This document shows, piece after piece, positions 1 to 7,157 of a stretch of 64,000 nt of DNA (positions are counted from its first letter, which is position 1; each line of letters opens with the position of its first letter). Under the pieces are notes generated by a model that was not told where the DNA came from, did not search any database, and saw nothing but the letters and a program-made list of their open reading frames with translations. The position numbers and the translations under genes are program-made. The stretch is from Roseiarcus sp963761435 (GTDB lineage Bacteria > Pseudomonadota > Alphaproteobacteria > Rhizobiales > Beijerinckiaceae): assembly GCA_963761435.1 (NCBI GenBank), contig CAVXHJ010000010.1, forward strand, positions 868,001-932,000, written 5' to 3'.

Positions 1-2697
1 GTGTCCGTGCTCGGCGCCGGCCAATACGCGATGCGCATCTGGCTGAACCCGGACCTCTTGCAGGCGCGCGGACTGACGCCGCAGGACGTCATCAACGTCA
101 TCCAGCAGCAGAGCCAGGAGGTCGCGGCCGGACAGGTCGGCGCTCCGCCCGCCCCTAAAGGCCAGGACTTCCAATATACGCTCGACCTCAAGGGCCGGCT
201 CGACGATCCGAGGGAGTTCGAGAACATCATCGTCAAGGTCGATTCTGCGAACGGGGGCCGCATAACCAGGGTGCGCGACGTGGGGCACGCCGAGCTTGGC
301 GCGCAGACGTACAGCGAATCGTTCAATCTCGACGGCCGGCCCGCCGCCGGCATCGCCGTGTCGCTGCTGCCGGAGGCGAACGCGATTGCGGTCTCCAGCG
401 AAGTCAGGGCGAAGATGGACGAACTCGCCAAGGCCTTCCCGCAAGGCCTCGAGTATGTCGTGCCCTACGACACGACCAAATTCGTCAAGGCGGCGATCGC
501 CGAGGTCTACCGCACGCTCATCGAGGCCGCGATCCTGGTGCTCATCGTCATCCTCGTCTTCCTCCAGGACTGGCGGGCGATGCTGGTGCCGGCGACGACC
601 GTGCCGGTGACCCTGATCGGCGCGTTTGCGGCGATGGCGGCGCTCGGATTCTCGATCAATCTTCCGACCCTGTTCGCAATCGTGCTCGCGATCGGCATCG
701 TCGTCGACGACGCAATCGTCATCGTTGAAGGCGTCGCGCGATACGTCGAGGAGGGAATGCCCGGCCGCGAGGCGGCGGCCCGGGCGATGGACGAACTCAC
801 CGGCCCCGTCCTCGGCATCACCCTCGTCCTCATGTCGGTGTTCATTCCGGCCGCCTTTTTGCCAGGGCTGACCGGGCAACTCTACCGGCAGTTCGCACTC
901 GTCATCGCCTCCACCGCTTTCATCAGCGCCGTCAACGCGCTGACCCTCAAACCCACCCAATCCGCATTGTGGCTCAGGCCGCCGAAGCCCCCCGAGCGGC
1001 GCAACTTTTTTTACCGCGGCTTCAACGCCGCCTACGGCTACGTCGAACACGGCTACACCCGGCTCGTCGGCGCCATGATCCATCGCAGCGGCCTGATGGT
1101 CGCGCTCGCGCTTATTATGGTTGGCGTCGCGCTCTGGGGACTGGCGCAGGTGCCGACCGCGTTCCTGCCGACCGAGGACCAGGGCTATGTGATCGTCGCC
1201 GCGCAACTGCCGGACGGCGCGTCGAAGGAGCGGACGGATGCGGTGCTGGCTCAGATTCAGGCCATGGCAAGCAAGGTTCCCGGGGTCGAGCACGTCGTCA
1301 CGGTCAGCGGCATATCCATTCTCGACAACAGGGCGAGCCTCGCCAACGCCGGCGTCGCCTTCGTCGTCCTGAAGGATTGGGACGCGCGTCTCAAAGAACC
1401 GGGACAGGACGTCCGTACGATTCTCGAGCGGCTCAACGGCGGGCTGCAAGGCGTGCCTCAGGCTTTCGCCTTTGCGGTTCCCCCGCCGCCGATCCAGGGC
1501 ATCGGCAACGTCGGCGGCTTCTCGATGCAGGTTGAGCTCAGGAACGGAAATTTTGACTACGCGCTGCTGCAAACTCTGACCAACACCCTGGTCGCCAACA
1601 GCAACGCGCAATCTTCGCTTTCGCGGGTCGCCACGACATTCCGCGCCGGGGCGCCGCAAATCTTCGTCGGCGTGAATCGGATCAAGGCCGAAACGATCGG
1701 CGTCACGGTTGGACAGCTGTTCGCCGCCATCTCCGACTACATCGGCTCGAACTACGTCGGCCAGATCACCAAGTTCGGCCATGTCTTCCAGATCTACGCG
1801 CAGGCCGAGGGCAAGTATCGCGCCAACGTCGAGGACATCCGCAATCTCAAGGTCAAGGCGGGCGACGGAACGATGACGCCGGTCGGAACGGTGGTCGACA
1901 TCAAGGAGGTCCAGGGGCCGTCGCTGATAAGCCTCTACAATCTCTATCCGTCGTCGACCATCGTGGGCAGTCCGGCGCTCGGTTTCAGCTCGGGGCAGTC
2001 CCTCGACATCATGGAGCAGATCGCAAACAGCACGCTCCCGACCGGAACGGGCTTCGAATGGACAGCCATGTCCTTCCAGGAGAAGCAGGTCGGCAACCAG
2101 ACCTACTACGTCTTCGGCTTCGCGCTCCTGCTCGTCTATTTCGTTCTGGCCGGCCAGTATGAGAGCTGGATTCTGCCCCTGGCGGTGATCCTTTGCGTGC
2201 CCCTCGCTTTGCTCGGGACAGTCGCGGCGCTGACCACGCTCGCCGCCACCAGCGTCGCCGCCAGCCAAAGCGGGGTCGCCGCCAACAATCTCTATACGCA
2301 GATCGGTCTCATCCTTTTGATCGCGCTCGGCGCCAAGAACGCGATCCTGATCGTCGAATACGCTCGTCAGCAGCGAGCCGGAGGAAAGGGGCTCGTCGAG
2401 GCGGCGGTGGAGGGGGCGCGGCTCAGGTTCCGGCCCATTCTCATGACCTCGTTCGCCTTCATCCTGGGCGTCCTGCCGCTCGTGCTGGCGACGGGCGCCG
2501 GCGCCTCGGCGCGCAAATCGATTGGAATGGCGGTCTTCTTCGGCATGATCGCCTCGACCTGTCTCGTGGTGGTGTTCGTTCCCTCGTTCTATGTCGTCAT
2601 GCAGTGGCTCGACGAGCGCTGGACCCGGAAGCCTGCCGGCCAGGCCGCTCCCGCGCTCGCCGAGCCGAAGGACGCGGCTGGCGCGTCGGGAGGCTGA
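1..2697 (+). CDS. RND efflux pump inner-membrane permease (AcrB/MexB, HAE1 family), 5' partial
   Basis: Inner-membrane, proton-driven subunit of a tripartite RND multidrug exporter. The visible 898 residues align with AcrB from about its residue 175 onward, so roughly the first 170 residues lie outside the window; the GTG at base 1 is only an internal codon. The paired transmembrane aspartates of the proton relay are seen in VVDDAIVIVEG (visible residues 236-237), and the relay lysine in ALGAKNAILIVEY (visible residue 779). Two hydrophobic six-helix blocks flank the second periplasmic domain, as in the family. The C-terminal half has an Ala/Ser/Thr-rich segment (LTTLAATSVAAS, before the last helices) longer than in AcrB. 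A membrane-fusion protein and outer-membrane channel are not in the window and would be expected upstream. Family assignment is secure; substrate cannot be told. Confidence 0.95.
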   Translation: MSVLGAGQYAMRIWLNPDLLQARGLTPQDVINVIQQQSQEVAAGQVGAPPAPKGQDFQYTLDLKGRLDDPREFENIIVKVDSANGGRITRVRDVGHAELGAQTYSESFNLDGRPAAGIAVSLLPEANAIAVSSEVRAKMDELAKAFPQGLEYVVPYDTTKFVKAAIAEVYRTLIEAAILVLIVILVFLQDWRAMLVPATTVPVTLIGAFAAMAALGFSINLPTLFAIVLAIGIVVDDAIVIVEGVARYVEEGMPGREAAARAMDELTGPVLGITLVLMSVFIPAAFLPGLTGQLYRQFALVIASTAFISAVNALTLKPTQSALWLRPPKPPERRNFFYRGFNAAYGYVEHGYTRLVGAMIHRSGLMVALALIMVGVALWGLAQVPTAFLPTEDQGYVIVAAQLPDGASKERTDAVLAQIQAMASKVPGVEHVVTVSGISILDNRASLANAGVAFVVLKDWDARLKEPGQDVRTILERLNGGLQGVPQAFAFAVPPPPIQGIGNVGGFSMQVELRNGNFDYALLQTLTNTLVANSNAQSSLSRVATTFRAGAPQIFVGVNRIKAETIGVTVGQLFAAISDYIGSNYVGQITKFGHVFQIYAQAEGKYRANVEDIRNLKVKAGDGTMTPVGTVVDIKEVQGPSLISLYNLYPSSTIVGSPALGFSSGQSLDIMEQIANSTLPTGTGFEWTAMSFQEKQVGNQTYYVFGFALLLVYFVLAGQYESWILPLAVILCVPLALLGTVAALTTLAATSVAASQSGVAANNLYTQIGLILLIALGAKNAILIVEYARQQRAGGKGLVEAAVEGARLRFRPILMTSFAFILGVLPLVLATGAGASARKSIGMAVFFGMIASTCLVVVFVPSFYVVMQWLDERWTRKPAGQAAPALAEPKDAAGASGG

Positions 2698-2999
2698 TCC
2701 CTCCCGCCCCCGCCCTTCTCGGCGCCGCGCGTCACGCACGGCGGAGACTGGCGTTTGAAGGCGCGCGCCCTCATCGGTTTTCTCACCGAAAGGGACGCCA
2801 CGGCTCCGAAGTCGCTTGGTTTGAATTGATCGCGCCTGTAAACTGCGTCCAGGAGAAGTGGGTTCGACGCCGGGCCAGGCGGGGCGTTCGATCTTGAAAC
2901 CGCCGGACAGTAGGACAGCGCCCCGCCGTTGTGCTAGGGGCGGCGTGAGCAGCCGTTTCCGCTCGCCGTGGGCGGCGCGGCGATACGACAAGGAGCCTT
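2698..2999. other. Intergenic region upstream of infA
   Basis: 302 bases without a supported gene. It contains a perfect 9-bp inverted repeat, GGCGGGGCG at 2878-2886 and CGCCCCGCC at 2919-2927, separated by 32 bases, which could form a GC-rich stem but lacks a T-run. A strong Shine-Dalgarno (AAGGAG, 2991-2996) sits just before the infA ATG. No tRNA seen. Confidence 0.5.
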
Positions 3000-3218
3000 A
3001 TGTCGAAAGAAGAACTGCTTGAATTTCCCGGATTCGTCGTCGAGTTGCTGCCGAACGCGACTTTCCGCGTCAAACTGGAAAACGACCACGAGATCATCGC
3101 TCACACCGCGGGCAAGATGCGCAAGAACCGCATCCGGGTGCTGGCTGGCGACAAGGTGCTCGTCGAGATGACGCCCTACGATCTGACCAAGGGGCGCATT
3201 ACCTACCGCTTCAAATGA
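3000..3218 (+). CDS. infA: Translation initiation factor IF-1
   Basis: 72-residue S1/OB-fold protein that binds the A site of the 30S subunit during initiation. The sequence has the canonical family order: MSKEELLEFPG start, LPNATFRVKLEN, HTAGKMRKNRIRVLAGD and the closing VEMTPYDLTKGRITYRFK. Length equals the usual 72 residues. The ATG follows an AAGGAG ribosome site by five bases. Its stop overlaps the maf start (ATGA, 3215-3218), suggesting translational coupling in an infA-maf-yacG operon, an arrangement found in many Hyphomicrobiales. Confidence 0.98.
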   Translation: MSKEELLEFPGFVVELLPNATFRVKLENDHEIIAHTAGKMRKNRIRVLAGDKVLVEMTPYDLTKGRITYRFK

Positions 3219-3880
3219 ACTTGGCCGATGGCGGCGCGTCCACCCCTCGGGCGCTGCTGCGTCCGCGCCTCGTGCTCGCGTCGGCTTCGCCGCGCCGGCT
3301 TGCGCTCCTCGCCCAGATCGGCGTCAAGCCCGACGCGATCCTGCCGTCCGAAATCGACGAGACGCCGCGCCGGGGCGAATTGCCGCGCGCGCTTGCCGAA
3401 CGGTTGGCCCTCGAAAAGGCGCTCGCCGCGTCTGTTGCGCTGGCGAACGGGCCCGATCTCGGGCCATCCCTGACGCTCGGCGGAGACACCGTTGTCGGCG
3501 TCGGCCGGCGGATTCTGCCGAAATGCGAGAGGGCGGACGAAGCGGAGGCGTGTCTGCGTCTCCTCTCGGGCCGCGGCCATCGGGTCTATACCGGCCTCGC
3601 GCTGATCGCGCCGGGCGGCGCGACGCGGCGGCGCCTGGTCGAGACGCGCCTGCGTTTCAAACGCCTGTCGGACAGCGAGGTCGAGGCCTATCTGGCGACC
3701 GGCGAATGGCGAGGCAAGGCCGGCGGCTATGCGATCCAGGGCCTCGCGGGCGCCTTTGTCGAGCGGCTCGTCGGCTCCTACTCCAATGTCGTCGGCCTGC
3801 CGCTCGCCGAAACCGCGGCGCTGCTCGCGGGCCACGGCTATCATGTTCACCGGGGTTGGGGCGGGAGCGCGGTTCGATGA
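3215..3880 (+). CDS. maf: Maf-like nucleoside triphosphate pyrophosphatase
   Basis: Cytoplasmic house-cleaning pyrophosphatase that hydrolyses non-canonical or modified dTTP/UTP/CTP to the monophosphate. The 221-residue protein shows the Maf signature ASASPRRLALL near residues 22-32, the ALEKA segment, and GGDTVV with the catalytic aspartate near residue 91, followed by FVERLVGSYSNVVGLP near the C-terminus. The N-terminal 15 residues are a little longer than in typical Maf proteins, and an internal start is possible, but the ATG overlaps the infA stop (ATGA) and so is coupled to it. The stop in turn overlaps the yacG ATG in the same way. Confidence 0.93.
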   Translation: MNLADGGASTPRALLRPRLVLASASPRRLALLAQIGVKPDAILPSEIDETPRRGELPRALAERLALEKALAASVALANGPDLGPSLTLGGDTVVGVGRRILPKCERADEAEACLRLLSGRGHRVYTGLALIAPGGATRRRLVETRLRFKRLSDSEVEAYLATGEWRGKAGGYAIQGLAGAFVERLVGSYSNVVGLPLAETAALLAGHGYHVHRGWGGSAVR

Positions 3881-4077
3881 GCGCCAACGACAACAAACCG
3901 CCCGCCACGCGGAGAACGGAGCTGCCCTGCCCGATCTGCGGCAAGCCGCGAAGCGAACGGTATGACCCGTTCTGCTCCAAGCGCTGCGCCGACGTCGACC
4001 TTCATCGCTGGCTGAAAGGGAGCTACGTCATCCCCGGCGCGAGCGCCCCGCGAGAGCCCGAAGACGAAGACGAGTGA
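3877..4077 (+). CDS. yacG: DNA gyrase inhibitor YacG (zinc-binding)
   Basis: 66-residue zinc protein of the YacG family, which in E. coli binds GyrB and inhibits gyrase. Four cysteines are placed as in the family: C18 and C21 in CPICGKP, C33 and C37 in FCSKRC. They are followed by the conserved ADVDLHRWLKGSYVIPG block and an acidic tail. The ATG overlaps the maf stop codon (ATGA), making this the last gene of the infA-maf-yacG run. It is too short to stand out from ORF length alone; the motif and the coupling support it. Confidence 0.93.
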   Translation: MSANDNKPPATRRTELPCPICGKPRSERYDPFCSKRCADVDLHRWLKGSYVIPGASAPREPEDEDE

Positions 4078-4208
4078 GCCGGTCGTCCGCCGGACGCGCG
4101 AGCTCGAACCGACACGACCGATCCTCCATCGGCCATTGCGCGGACCGACGCCGCGCCGCGCGCAAACGGGCCCGATTGCCGCCGCCGCCCGGATGGCGCA
4201 GATTATGT

Positions 4209-4272
4209 CTTCAACCTTGAGCCGTCTTTGGACACCGCTGCGGGCTGCCGGGCGGCGCGTTAAAGGTTGAAG
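4209..4272. promoter_or_regulatory. Perfect 10-bp inverted repeat in the sorA leader
   Basis: CTTCAACCTT at 4209-4218 is exactly repeated in reverse complement as AAGGTTGAAG at 4263-4272, with a 44-base GC-rich spacer, 26 bases before the sorA start. It could be a long-range mRNA stem or two half-sites of a looping operator. Function not known. Confidence 0.45.
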
Positions 4273-4298
4273 CGGCGTACAGGAGGCAGGCGACGTTC

Positions 4299-5513
4299 AT
4301 GATCACCCGGCGGGAAGCGCTGAAGTCTGTGGTCGCGGCGGGAATTGGCGTGGCTGGCTCCAGCACGGCCTCGTTCGCCGCGACGGAATCCGAAACCGTC
4401 ACGCTTCCGTTCGCCAACGGCGAGCGCCCGCTTGCGACCTATCCGGGTAAGCGCCCGCTCATTCGTCTGACCACGCGTCCGCCGCAACTCGAGACCCCGT
4501 TCAGCGTGTTCGACGAGGGGGTCATCACGCCAAACGACGCGTTTTTCGTCCGCTATCATCTGGCCGATATTCCAACGAAGATTGACCCGGACGCCTTCCG
4601 TGTCACCATTGAGGGCAAGGTCGAGACCCCGCTGTCCTTGTCAGTCGCGGAGCTCAAAACCGGCTTCGAGCCGATCGAGCTCGTCGCGGTCAATCAATGC
4701 GCCGGCAACAGCCGTGGTTTTTTCGAGCCGCGAGTCGCCGGCGGCCAGATCGGCAATGGCGCAATGGGCAACGCGCGATGGAAGGGCGTGCCGTTAAAAG
4801 CCTTGTTGACCAAGGCGGGGGTGCAGGCCGGCGCGGTCCAGGTTTCCTTCCAGGGGCTTGATCGGCCCGTGCTCCCCGAGACGCCCGCGTTCATGAAGGC
4901 GCTCGACCTCGATCACGCGCTCGATGGCGAAGTGATGATCGCCTATGCGATGAACGACGAGGACCTGCCGTGGCTGAATGGGTTTCCTGTCCGGCTGGTC
5001 GTTCCCGGCTGGTATGGGACTTATTGGGTCAAGCATCTAAACACCATCAACGTGCTCGACGCCCCGCTCGACAGCTTCTGGATGAAGACCGCCTACCGCA
5101 TTCCCAATAACGCCTGCGCCTGCACGCCGCCTGGGAAGGCGCCATCATCCACGGCGCCGATCGGCCGCTTCAACGTCCGCTCCTTCTTGACCAATATCGT
5201 CGACGGCGCGACCGTCGCGGCCAATACCGACCTGGGTCTGCGCGGCATCGCCTTTGACGGCGGCCAAGGGATTTCCGACGTCGCGGTGTCCGCCGACGAC
5301 GGTAAGACGTGGACGGAAGCTGCGCTCGGCGACAGCCTCGGCCCGTATTCGTTCCGCGAGTGGAGGGCCAATGTGATGCTGGCGCCCGGCAAGCGCCGGC
5401 TGATGGTTCGCGCCGCCAATCGCGCCGGCCAGTCGCAGCCCCTTGAGCCGCTGTGGAACCCCAGCGGCTATATGCGCAACGTCGTGGAAGCCACCAATGT
5501 GGTCGCGGCATGA
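4299..5513 (+). CDS. sorA: Sulfite dehydrogenase, molybdenum subunit (SorA-like)
   Basis: Periplasmic molybdopterin oxidoreductase of the sulfite oxidase family, expected to oxidise sulfite to sulfate and pass electrons to a c-type cytochrome. The 404-residue protein starts with a twin-arginine segment (ITRREALKS, R4-R5) and a short hydrophobic stretch, consistent with Tat export of a folded Mo enzyme. The Mo-ligand cysteine is C134 in VNQCAGNSRGFF; SLTKY-like and PGWYGTYWVKHL segments of the Mo-cofactor domain follow, and residues from about 290 form the C-terminal Ig-like dimerisation domain. An AGGAGG ribosome site precedes the ATG. The immediately following cytochrome gene is the expected partner, as in Starkeya SorAB. 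Other members of the family act on methionine sulfoxide (MsrP), but the cytochrome neighbour favours sulfite. Confidence 0.88.
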   Translation: MITRREALKSVVAAGIGVAGSSTASFAATESETVTLPFANGERPLATYPGKRPLIRLTTRPPQLETPFSVFDEGVITPNDAFFVRYHLADIPTKIDPDAFRVTIEGKVETPLSLSVAELKTGFEPIELVAVNQCAGNSRGFFEPRVAGGQIGNGAMGNARWKGVPLKALLTKAGVQAGAVQVSFQGLDRPVLPETPAFMKALDLDHALDGEVMIAYAMNDEDLPWLNGFPVRLVVPGWYGTYWVKHLNTINVLDAPLDSFWMKTAYRIPNNACACTPPGKAPSSTAPIGRFNVRSFLTNIVDGATVAANTDLGLRGIAFDGGQGISDVAVSADDGKTWTEAALGDSLGPYSFREWRANVMLAPGKRRLMVRAANRAGQSQPLEPLWNPSGYMRNVVEATNVVAA

Positions 5514-5524
5514 AGAGAGGGCCA

Positions 5525-5824
5525 ATGAGGCGCTTTGCGATCGCAGCCTTCCTCTTGCCTGTCGCCCTCGGCTCGCCGGCAATTCCAAGCCCAATGGTCT
5601 ACCAGCTGCCGGACGAAACGGCGGAGCTCAAGGCGGGGCCGGGCGTCGAAACCGCAATCGTCTGTCAGGCGTGCCATTCCGCCGATTATATCAGCACCCA
5701 GCCGCCCCGGCAGGGCAAGGCGTTCTGGCAGGCCGAGGTGCAAAAGATGATCAAGGTCTACAAGGCGCCGATCGCGGAAAGCGACGCCGCCATCATCGTG
5801 GACTATCTCGCGGCGGCCTACTGA
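5525..5824 (+). CDS. sorB: Cytochrome c subunit of sulfite dehydrogenase (SorB-like)
   Basis: Small secreted monoheme cytochrome c, electron acceptor of SorA. The 99-residue protein has an N-terminal signal peptide (RRFAIAAFLLPVALGSPA) and one heme-binding CQACH motif (C47, C50, H51); a methionine in VQKMIKVY is the probable sixth heme ligand. The start at 5525 is chosen because GAGAGG lies four bases upstream; an in-frame ATG at 5510 overlaps the sorA stop (ATGA) and would add five residues. Either way the gene is coupled to sorA in one operon. Confidence 0.87.
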   Translation: MRRFAIAAFLLPVALGSPAIPSPMVYQLPDETAELKAGPGVETAIVCQACHSADYISTQPPRQGKAFWQAEVQKMIKVYKAPIAESDAAIIVDYLAAAY

Positions 5825-6174
5825 GGCGAGCGGGTCCCGCGCCTGGCTCGCATCAGGAAGCCTTAGCCGGGCCCGGGCCGCCCTCGATGCAGGCCATGCG
5901 CGTCCGGGCAAGGTTTGCCCCCACCGCTTTCTCTCCTGGCGACAAATGGAATCACAGTTGGGCGCTGACCGAATGGTTCCGGCGCCGCCAGAGCGTGTTG
6001 CGGTTTGATGGGTTCGTCATTGCGAGGAGCGCAGCGACGAAGCAATCCAGAGAACGAAGGGCGCTCTACGATCCCTGGATTGCTTCGCTCCGCTCGCAAT
6101 GACGGCTATGGTTCGACCCAAATGCAATTTGCTCTAGAGCCATGCTAAGCGTCGCGGGAGGGAAGATTGAGCAA
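5825..6174. other. Intergenic region with palindromic repeat
   Basis: About 350 bases between sorB and the glycosyltransferase. Apart from the interspersed repeat at 6016-6103 nothing gene-like is seen; frames are open but without ribosome sites or recognisable protein. Confidence 0.6.
6016..6103. repeat. Interspersed palindromic repeat, family 1, copy A
   Basis: Starts GTCATTGCGAGGAGCGCAGC and ends with GCTCGCAATGAC; the arms GAAGCAATCCAG and CTGGATTGCTTC are perfect inverted repeats around a short variable loop. A second copy lies at 19379-19468. Such long imperfect palindromes are scattered between genes in Bradyrhizobium-like Alphaproteobacteria and form stable RNA hairpins. Confidence 0.85.
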
Positions 6175-7155
6175 ATGAAGACGAACGTAGAGAGACCCAA
6201 TTCAGGGATCGAGGCGACGTTGCGTCAATACGAAATCGCGATTCTGGTCCCATGCTTCAATGAAGAGCTGACGGTTGGAACGACTGTCGCCGCCTTTCGC
6301 GGAGCTTTGCCTTCGGCGAGGGTCTATGTCTACGACAACAACTCGACGGACCGAACCATCGACGTCGCCCGGGCGGCGGGGGCGGTCGTCAGCAACGAGC
6401 CGCGGCAGGGAAAGGGGAACGTCGTTCGTCGCATGTTCGCCGACATCGACGCCGACATCTTTGTCCTCGTGGACGGCGACGCGACCTATGAAGCCGAGGC
6501 CGCGCCCCGGATGGTCCGCCGGGCGATCGATGATAATCTCGATTTCGTCAACGGCGCGCGCGTATCCCGCAGCATTGAAGCCTACCGGACCGGCCACCGC
6601 CTCGGCAATTATGTCTTGACGAGACTGGTGCAGGATATTTTCGGCAAGCAATTCACCGACATGCTGTCAGGCTACAAGGTTTTTTCGCGCCGCTACGTCA
6701 AATCCTTTCCCGCGATGTCGAGAGGCTTCGAGATCGAGACCGAATTGACTGTGCACGCGCTCGAACTGCGCATGCCGTCCGGAGAAGAATTGACCGCCTA
6801 CAGCGAGCGTCCTCCCGGGTCGGTCAGCAAGCTCAGCACCTTTCGGGACGGGGCGAGGATCCTTCGCCTTATCTTCGATCTCCTGCGCAACGAGCGTCCG
6901 TTGAAGTTCTTCGGCCTTGCCGGCGTCGCCCTCATCCTTCTCGCGGTGGCGCTCGCGATTCCGATTGCCGAGACCTATTTCGAAACGGGACTGGTTCCCC
7001 GGCTGCCGACGGCTGTTCTCGCTATCGGAATGACGCTCAGCGGTTTCCTGAGCTGCCTCGCCGGACTGATCCTCGATGTGGTGGCGACGATGCGCAGCGA
7101 GATGAAGAGGCTTGCGTATTTGTCGTATCCGCCGGTGTCCCCCCGCCGGGGCTGA
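6175..7155 (+). CDS. Family 2 glycosyltransferase (dolichyl-phosphate mannose synthase-like) with two C-terminal membrane helices
   Basis: Transfers a sugar from a nucleotide donor, probably to a lipid carrier at the cytoplasmic face of the membrane. Residues ~15-230 form a GT-A domain: AILVPCFNEELTVGTT, YDNNSTDRT, EPRQGKGNVVRRM and VLVDGDATYE with the metal-binding DGD triad. Two hydrophobic segments (about residues 240-265 and 280-305) anchor the C-terminus, as in the DPM1/GtrB-like branch. The 6175 ATG is preferred because GGGAGGGAAG lies upstream; an in-frame ATG at 6142 would add 11 residues but has no ribosome site. No polysaccharide gene cluster surrounds it, so acceptor and sugar are unknown. 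Confidence 0.85.
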   Translation: MKTNVERPNSGIEATLRQYEIAILVPCFNEELTVGTTVAAFRGALPSARVYVYDNNSTDRTIDVARAAGAVVSNEPRQGKGNVVRRMFADIDADIFVLVDGDATYEAEAAPRMVRRAIDDNLDFVNGARVSRSIEAYRTGHRLGNYVLTRLVQDIFGKQFTDMLSGYKVFSRRYVKSFPAMSRGFEIETELTVHALELRMPSGEELTAYSERPPGSVSKLSTFRDGARILRLIFDLLRNERPLKFFGLAGVALILLAVALAIPIAETYFETGLVPRLPTAVLAIGMTLSGFLSCLAGLILDVVATMRSEMKRLAYLSYPPVSPRRG

Positions 7156-7157
7156 CC

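Noticed and set aside
1..60. GTG at base 1 as the real start of the RND pump
   Set aside because: The protein aligns with the middle of the first periplasmic domain of AcrB, so the gene is cut by the window edge.
4078..4298. tRNA gene after yacG
   Set aside because: Some relatives have a tRNA near this position, but no cloverleaf or TTCRA loop could be found here.
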